Origin: Sorghum bicolor
Lineage: Eukaryota > Streptophyta > Magnoliopsida > Poales > Poaceae
Direction: 5' to 3'
Length of the DNA stretch: 64,000 bases
Assembly (NCBI RefSeq): GCF_000003195.3
Contig: NC_012873.2
Coordinates: forward strand, 10,439,894 to 10,503,893
Below the pieces are notes generated by a model, which was given only the letters and a program-made list of their open reading frames with translations, had not been told where the DNA came from and searched no databases. Shown piece by piece: positions 56,903 to 64,000 of this stretch (position 1 is its first letter; each line of letters begins with the position of its first letter). Both the position numbers and the translations under genes were made by a program.

Positions 56903-57279
56903 GGCCAGTCTCAGTGAAAGTTTTATCTGAGTTTAATTCATATTAAATAAGCTGTCACATAGGCATTTTAGATGACATGACAAAGGCCAGTTTCAGTGAA
57001 AGTTTTATCTGAGTTTAATTCATATTAAATAAGCTGTCACATAGGTATTTTAGATGACATGACAGTGTATTTAAGAAGAAAGAAACGAAATGGGTTGCAT
57101 CTAGATGAAACTCTCTTGACACGATTACCAACTCTCTATGAGTCTTGAAATCAAATTCCTATGGAACCATAGAATGAAACTCTCCATTAAGAGTGGGTGT
57201 TTCATCCAAGTTTCATTTCATTTCACATGACATGGCAGCCTTGGAAACAACGCTATGAAACTCTTCACTGAGACTAGTC
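56903..57279. mobile_element. Tourist-type MITE with internal 82-bp duplication
   Basis: GGCCAGTCTCAG at the left and CTGAGACTAGTC at the right, TAA on both sides (56900-56902, 57280-57282). The left 82 bp are repeated in tandem (AAGGCCAGT at 56901 and 56983) with only a few differences, so the element now has two left ends. Confidence 0.85.
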
Positions 57280-59395
57280 TAAGGGTTCCAAGAGTAAGAG
57301 AGAAGCCACGAGAGAGTATTACATGGCTGTCTTGTGTTATTTTTTATTACCGAAAACAGAATGGCATTTGACTAGCAACATTATCTTAGTATCTTTCCTG
57401 TGTAGGGAAATCAAGATTCAAGAACAAGCTGCTACTGACAACTGAATGTTGTTTGGCAATTTGTAACTGTGTGAAAAAAAATCTATTATTTGAATCTCGT
57501 TATCTAGCTTATATTTTGTATGTCATCGTGCTGCCTATATTTTAGGAATGCTTGTGGTTAATTAGCAACGTAATAGTATATAGGAATCAAATTTATACTT
57601 GGTCAATGATCATACATATATAGAAGTATTACATAGCTATAGACGATTAAATAGACCATTCATTGTACGACATGTCTGTGTCTCGAATTCTAAGAACTTA
57701 CAGGTAATCTTTGTCTGTGGGTTGTTCATGTCCTTAGATGCAACCTATCATCCGCTCTTGGCTGCAAGACCAAAGGCTAACAAAAAAGTCCCTCAAGCGT
57801 GCCATTAAATTCGCATCGTTTTAGCTCGTTTTGTCATTCCCACCTTGCATGGCTGGTTTGTCCATCTCTTGCATGCCGCGTGCAATGGATCTGGTCATCG
57901 ATCTCTTGCATGCAAAATCGATGAGTCACCGCCGTGATATTATTTTAGTTTTGGTGAAGTCAAACTATCTCAAAGTTCGATTTGGCACGGCTCCACGTAA
58001 CCAATGAAGCTGTTTTTAGGCTTTAGCTCCGTATAAACAACTTTATCGGTAGAGCTGAAGCTATTTTGGTAAATCGTTTGGTACAATAACTCTTTCTTTA
58101 AAATATGTTCTTTCAAAACGCCACGTAGGATAAGGTGAAGCCAAGAGAAGCCACTATTTTTGACTCTTTTGCACCACAGACGGATATCACTAATATCACA
58201 TTTGTTTTCATATTTCTGGTCAGATCCGGATTCAAATATGGATAGTATCAATCAAGTCGGATAAGATATAATTAGATATCGACATCATAATATATCATAA
58301 ATATAAGATTTAAGTATTCAGATTCGGATACGTTATCAGATGTTGAATATTCAGACTCAGATACGGACAGATCGAACTCCTATAAACGAATTCGGTCTCG
58401 AGTATGGTCGAAAAATATTCGTAACGTTTTCATCCCTATTTATGAGACACGTTTTAAAAGGCTTCATCTGTGAAGCTATTTCATTTTACCTCGTTTAGCA
58501 GAAAACAGCTCCAAACAACTCCCGAAGCCGCTGGAAAAGCCCTGCCAAACAAGACCTAAAAACTATCCAAATTTATGATATCAAATAAATACAATTATTA
58601 GATCCATCATGAAATCTAGTTTTGAAATAATATATGTATCTATTTTTTATAAATATTTATACTTTTTTATATAAATTTTGTTAAAATTAAAATAGTTGCA
58701 CTTAAATAAAACTGAAACAAGACTATTCTAAGACGGAGGTACTTAAAAGTAACCGAACATAGGCTATCTGCAGCAAGGAAAGAGCGGTAGTTGGTCTACT
58801 AGACTCTCTATAAAGTCGAAAGTTGATCCAACCGCGCGCACTGCCAATTGCTGATCCAGTTGAGATTAAATTCGGTGCAGAGTTGATCGATTACCAATTG
58901 TTTTTACACCCCTTGTCTCCTTCAGAGTTCAAGAAGGCACCGGGAGCTAAAACTGCTTAATAGCAAGGGGTGTTTAGAATTGCTTCACAAATTCTATTCC
59001 ACAAACTCCACTGTAGAGCAGCTCTACAAAAAATTAGAGTTTCTGGAGTACCTCTTTAGATGCTCTTACAACTCTACCTTTTTTCCTTAAACTGAGTACA
59101 TAGAGCTAAAATTATTGGCTAAAAAATGTAGAACAGAGTAGTCCCAAACATGCTCTAAGTACTCCTACTCCTGCATCGCTTAGACCGCGTCAAAGTCGCC
59201 TCTTGTTTTTGTTTTTGTTTTTGCTGTTTTTTTATGATGCATGCCAAAGTCGCTAGTCAGACCGCGGAAAGAGTAGAATCTAAACACTGATCTAGATACT
59301 CATGTGCGGATGTGCCTTGGAATCTGAAGGAACAATACAACGCAAAAAAAGAGCTTGGTCGAGGTACGACGCGAGAAACCAGGCGCCTAGCCACA
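57280..59395. other. Unassigned AT-rich region
   Basis: No gene is supported. Repeat-like stretches around 58000-58560 (GGCACGGCTCCAC and repeated AGCTCC/GAAGC words) and a Stowaway-like right end near 58730 (AGACGGAGGTA) suggest decayed DNA transposons. Small frames have no domain. Confidence 0.35.
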
Positions 59396-59733
59396 TGTAG
59401 ATCATGTGCCAATTATGTGCAAAACGATAAAGATAACTAGTCCCTTCATATAAGATTTAGAAGTCGCCTAACTATATGTAGATCATATGCCAACTATGTG
59501 TAAAACGATAAAGACAACTACTCTCTCCGTATAAGATTTAGAAATCGTTTACGACAGCGATATGGTCTTCAAAACATAACTTTGACCTATTATTTTTATA
59601 AAAATATTTAGGAAAAAATGATATATGTATATTTTTATGAAAGTATTTTTCAAACCAAATCTATATGATTTATATTCCCAATGTTTGATCTAAATCTTGT
59701 CCAAAACAACTTCTAAATCCTATACGGAGGAAG
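59396..59733. mobile_element. Stowaway MITE with duplicated flank
   Basis: The MITE proper is 59521-59733 (CTCTCTCCGTATAAGATTTA to TAAATCCTATACGGAGGAAG, TA at both ends). The 81 bp before it are a near-copy of what follows: GATCATGTGCCAATTATGTG at 59400 and GATCATATGCCAACTATGTG at 59481. A third copy of that word cluster occurs at about 63819. Confidence 0.75.
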
Positions 59734-59879
59734 TAGTTTCTAAAAAATTTCTTGAGGCGGTTTCCAAGAGTAACACTGTCCACTACAAACTACCCTTCCC
59801 AATCCAATTTCTCTAACAGTTTTTATACAAAAAATTACTTAAATACAACACAAAAAGGAATAGATCAACTGTGGCAAGC

Positions 59880-61924
59880 TGAAAGCCAAAAGTTTAGTTT
59901 CGGTAATTAATGACACCAAGTTGCTAATGCCTTGTGTTTAAGTGATTTGAGTTAGGCATAGCAACACATGTGATGAAGGTGCAAGGTGGCATAGAAAGGT
60001 GGTCACATAATTACAAAGAGATGAAGCATGAAGTGGAGATCATGATGATAAACAAAGAGTAAAATGATCAAGGCAAAGGTATAAACATAGGGTTTTGCTT
60101 TTGTCGGTCTAACTTGAGTAGAGTAGAGAAGTGATTGATCGGATTTAGGATAGATAGCCGACTATCAAGAGGGGAAATCACGCTCATCTCTCGAATCAAG
60201 TGCTACTAGGTCCATATCTTGAGCATATGCATTAGGATGTAGTAAAAATGCTAACCTAACTTCTTTGGGAAAATATTTGTGAAAAGCTAACACACATGCA
60301 CATTGGTGGTGGACACTTGGTGGTGTTAGCACATTTGCAAAGGAGGTGGAGTTCCTAAGGTTGAGGGGGTTTGGGTTCCTCTCTTCCTCCCGCACGGCGA
60401 GGCGGGATTCAGCGTTTTGAGAAAATAAAAAGTGTATTTTCTATTGCGCCGATGGAACTCTTTGGAAAGTCGTGGGACCGGACGCAGTGCACAGAGGCAC
60501 CGGACGCTGGGCTTAGCGTCCGGTGTACTGTCGTGTCTGGCTCAAGTGTGCACAGGACGCTCAGCACCGGACGCAGGGGGTCTGCTGTTCGAGTGTCCAA
60601 TGGTTGTTAGGGTCAGCAAGCAAGACTGCGAGGGTTTCTGACAGAGCACCGGACACATCAAAGAGTGTCTGGTGCTCAGCGTCCGTTGATCGAAGCGTTT
60701 TGCAACCCTCTCTGCGTACGTGTCCGGTGGGTACCAAACGCGTCTGGTGCTCACTTGACTATGCCCGGTGGTTTGAAAGTAGCCGTTAGAGATCAACACA
60801 CGAGATTCAAAGGTTGACATGTGGCTAACTTCAGAGCACCGGACGCAGGGTCCGAGCATCCGGTGGCTCCCAGTTGAGCGTCCGGTGACCCCAAGTTTTT
60901 TTTTGAGGAAAAAAACTGTGAAGCTTCGCTTCCTAGTGCTTAAATTAATAAAACAGAGGGTGTACATAAGTGAAGTTAGCAGGCAGCTAACTGAGAGGGG
61001 ATAAGTTTTGCCCAGTGATAGAGCCAACGGCTCTATTTGTTGAGAGGGGATATAAATAGAAGGTGGCCGACTTTGGAGGGGGGCTCTCTCTTGTACTTTG
61101 GCATACTTGAGACATTCTTTGAGCTAGAGAACACTCCCTCCACTCATCTCTTTGCTTGATTACCAATCCCAGTGAGATTGGGTGAGATTCAAGTGCATTG
61201 CTTAGTGAGTTGCATCTAGTGGCACTTGATTCTTGAGCTTGCTGTGGATTTCTTGTTACACTTGGGTGTTTCCCGATGCCCTAGACGGCTTGGAGCAACG
61301 GAGGTGTTGAGCTCGTGATTGGAGATTGTTTGGAGCCTCACCAAGTGATTTGTGAGGGGTTCTTGAGCCTTCCCCGCGGGAGATCGCAATTGGCTACTCT
61401 AGTGGATTGCTCGTGGCTTGGAGGATCCCATCTTATGAGTGGATGTGCGGCACCCGCTGAGGGTTTGGCTTTGGATTGCCAATTAGCTCGTGATCCATCA
61501 AGTGGGTGTATGGCCACAACGAGGACTAGCTTGTCGGGAAGCAAGTGAACCTCGGTAAAAAATCTTGTGTCATCTCTTGCCGAGGATTATCTATTGTGAT
61601 TGTGATTATGAGTGATTAGTTGGATATATCCCTACTCTACAACGTTGGTATAACAATCACTCTCCACTCCTTTACTTACTTACATACCTTGCTAGTTGTT
61701 TAGCTTGTTTAGTATAGTCTTCTTGTTTAGGAGTGTAGCTAGCCTTCTCTTGTTGTTGTGGTTTAGTGTTTAGCCTTGTACTAGTTTGTATAGGTGGCTT
61801 GCATAGCTTAGTTGAGCTAGTGCTAGAATTGCTTTGCCATTTGTTTTACTAACTCACTTGCTTAGTGAAGTTTGTAGAATTTTTAAATAAGCTATTCACC
61901 CCCTCTAGCCATTTGGACCTTTCA
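59880..61924 (+). mobile_element. Solo LTR, Copia Maximus/SIRE-like
   Basis: TGAAAGCC at the left and GGACCTTTCA at the right, flanked by the exact 5-bp duplication CAAGC (59875-59879, 61925-61929). The 3' end (TTCACCCCCTCTAGCC) is typical of Maximus/SIRE-type Copia LTRs (from memory). No internal domain is present, so this is a solo LTR of 2,045 bp left by LTR-LTR recombination. It contains a cluster of GCACCGGACGC-like repeats (60480-60890) and a promoter at 61051. Confidence 0.88.
61051..61059 (+). promoter_or_regulatory. TATA box of the solo LTR
   Basis: TATAAATAG, preceded by GAGAGGGGA, about 1.17 kb into the LTR and followed by a CT-rich leader (GGGGCTCTCTCTTG). The same GAGAGGGGATA word also occurs about 57 bp upstream without a TATA. 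Confidence 0.7.
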
Positions 61925-61929
61925 CAAGC

Positions 61930-62821
61930 ATCCATATAGCTTATTGTATAGTCAACATTTTCTGCATCATTGCATAGTCAGCACCATATTAATCCAATAA
62001 TCATTGCATAGTCTTTTCAGAACCATATATTACTCGTAGCAATAAAAAAGAACGATAACAAAATAACTAAAGTTCATGATATTCAAATAAAATAAGGTTG
62101 CGCAGGTCCTCTAGAAGTCATCGCTTAGATTCACAGGTCTTTGCAGAACTCATTGCATAGTCTTTCGAGAACCATTATCTCCTAACATGTCCTCCAGAAA
62201 GCCAGCAGCTTGAACACTTGCGGGTGGAGAAGATGTTGTTGCAGTAGACCGGCGGGAGCAGCGGAGCGACAACCATGGTCGATGCGGCAGCAAAACGAGC
62301 GGGAGTAGTGGTGGCTGCGGCAGATGCAGCGGTGCCTCGCCTGGAACTTGAGTAAAGATTTTTCGCCTCATGATTTATTTTCCCACATAATTGGATGGAT
62401 TGAGTTGAAGGAGACAAGATCTTGCTAATTGGGATGCACCTCTGCCGATTTCATTGAACAAGGGCTTGGAGACAGAGTATTTGGGGCTGGGGGAGAGAGA
62501 TGCCAGGTGCACGAGGGGAATCGTGGACGCGGGAGCTCGCTAGGAAATTGCGAGCTCGTGCTCACGGAGAGAGCGGAGGCGCGCACAGGGGGAGAGAGTA
62601 GGCAAGCGTGCAAGAGGATTTGACGTTGCGGTGGCAGCAGAGCAATGGATCTGAAAGGGAGGCCGATGGAAACTAAAAGTCTCCCCAAACGTGAACTAGC
62701 CGGTTTCTACTAGTCTCGATTCTAGTGAGGACTTCATTTATCAGAGAACCTATTTTACTCTTTCTCTATATATATATTCTCTTGACACGTGAGCAAAACT
62801 CTGATCTGTCAATATATTTAA
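61930..62821. other. Unassigned region with GC-rich patches
   Basis: GC-rich segments at 62200-62340 and 62470-62680 are open mainly on -. No domain was recognised. A PIF/Harbinger-like fragment is possible because GTTTGGGGAGACT occurs on - near 62690, but this is speculative. Confidence 0.3.
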
Positions 62822-63168
62822 AGGCACTCTCAATATATGAAACTATTAGCAGTTTCTATAGCATTGAACATCATACCAAAAAACCATCCTTCCCTGTACA
62901 AGATTTTCTACAGTACACGACATAAGTGGTGATAGAAACCATATTCGCGCTCCTAATTGGCTATGAGTAGTTTATTATCTATATGACCTAGTTTCTTAGT
63001 TAGATCTGGTTTCTTGGATTTTCTCTCTCTTCGTTAAATCTATTGCCACATCAGCAAATTGTCTACGTGATATTGTAATTAATATCTATAGAAACTACCA
63101 TATAGTTTCTGCATTGTGAAGTCCTAAGAGAAATATAAACTACAATTAATATACCATTGGGACTGCCC
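62822..63168. mobile_element. Tourist-type MITE, GGGCACT family
   Basis: AGGCACTCTCAATATA at the left and ATTGGGACTGCCC at the right, TAA on both sides (62819-62821, 63169-63171). It matches the MITE at 517-893 in reverse orientation and has one copy of the segment that is duplicated there. Confidence 0.8.
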
Positions 63169-63186
63169 TAATAGCAAAACATTGTA

Positions 63187-63431
63187 CTCCCTGCGTCTCC
63201 AAAAGAATGTAATTATAAGAAACAAGTCAGTCCAACTAGTTAAAGTTTGACCAATTATAATAAATAATATTAGCATTTATGTATCTAAATAAATTTATTA
63301 TAAAAATATATTCTATAACTAATATACTTACTTGATTTCATGAGTATTACTGTATTTTTATATAATTTTGGTCAAAGTTTACATTGTTTGACTTATCAAA
63401 TAAGAGAATTATATTCTTTTATGGACGCAGG
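63187..63431. mobile_element. Stowaway MITE
   Basis: CTCCCTGCGTCTCCAAAAGAA at the left and TTCTTTTATGGACGCAGG at the right with TA on both sides (63185-63186, 63432-63433). Confidence 0.85.
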
Positions 63432-63433
63432 TA

Positions 63434-64000
63434 ATACTATGTAAACAGATAGTTGACTTAGCATCCATTGATTCAACTATGAACCCCTCACCAGCGGACG
63501 TTCCCCATGTTCCCTCACCGGTGGTAAAGGATATTTTGAGTGACATATCCATCCTCCCTGGCTCCCTGCAATGCATTTTAGGCCCCTTTAGAATAGAAAA
63601 ATTAAAAAATATGGTTATGATAGGAAAAAAAAACAGAAAACAGTAGAAGTACATTAACAAAACACAGAAACAAAAAATACACAAGAAAATCAATAAAGGA
63701 GTGTTTGGATCACAGGAACAAATGACAATAGGAACTAAAGTGATACATAAATTTATAAAATTGTGGGCACCTGTGTTTTTATGAAGCTTTTCTTGTTTCA
63801 GTTTGTTTTGGAGTTTCGATCATGTGCCAACTATGTGCAAAACGACGAAGACTACTAATTTCTGACAACAAAACATTGTTTTTGACGCAATCTGCAGGGA
63901 AGACCCCTATCTATCTTTTCTTTTTCTTTTATTGAGGTATAGACAAAAGAATAAAGTATACAAGAAGGCCTTCAAGGCCAAAAAAACAAAAATATAAAAG
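63434..64000. other. Unassigned spacer to the window edge
   Basis: No gene is supported. It contains another copy of the GATCATGTGCCAACTATGTG word cluster (about 63819-63855) also found near 59400. Confidence 0.4.

Noticed and set aside
60371..61027. Frames on both strands around the GCACCGGACGC cluster as protein-coding
   Set aside because: The whole stretch is inside a solo LTR with a perfect target-site duplication, and the frames are created by the repeated GC words.

Overview
This is nuclear DNA from a grass, probably an Andropogoneae species such as sorghum. That assignment is an inference from the transposon families (a very abundant Tourist-type MITE starting GGCCTTGTTTAG, long-LTR Gypsy elements starting TGTAACACCC, Stowaway MITEs, a Maximus/SIRE-like solo LTR) and from the very GC-rich coding exons of the host genes. 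No sequence search was possible. The window is gene-poor and consists mostly of nested mobile elements.

Two host genes look intact: a single-exon RING-H2 (ATL-like) membrane E3 ligase on + (39637-40341), and a two-exon CYP71-clan cytochrome P450 on - (54049-55873) with visible TATA box and polyadenylation signal. A third host-derived coding segment, the first exon of an RPAP2/RTR1-type CTD phosphatase homologue (37349-37955, -), lies inside a CACTA transposon (34656-38468) and is best read as a captured gene fragment.

Layout: 1-5740 MITEs, a candidate inverted-repeat element (2310-3699) and unassigned DNA. 5741-12012 is the 5' half of a Gypsy retrotransposon: LTR, PBS, an extra ORF upstream of gag, then gag-protease cut off inside reverse transcriptase. 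13939-27362 is a three-level nest: a Tourist MITE split by a minus-strand Gypsy element without visible reverse transcriptase or integrase (13987-26803, TSD ATTTT), whose 3' LTR is split by a probable solo LTR (16128-20088, TSD GGAGG); the 5' LTR also carries a tandem duplication. 27363-34430 holds Stowaway MITEs (one inside another) and two foldback elements that form a long inverted repeat. 34431-38890 is a local tandem array broken by the CACTA element and a MITE.

41593-48945 is a full-length plant L1 LINE flanked by a 14-bp target-site duplication. Its ORF1 begins with a region that fits a plant B-box (CONSTANS/BBX-type) zinc finger, followed by a DUF4283-like region and CCHC knuckles; ORF1 and ORF2 overlap as ATGA. 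This B-box-bearing ORF1 is the most unusual thing in the window. 50758-53776 contains a CACTA-like terminus and a candidate solo LTR with a duplicated TATA segment. 59880-61924 is a solo LTR with perfect TSD CAAGC. The right end carries further MITEs.
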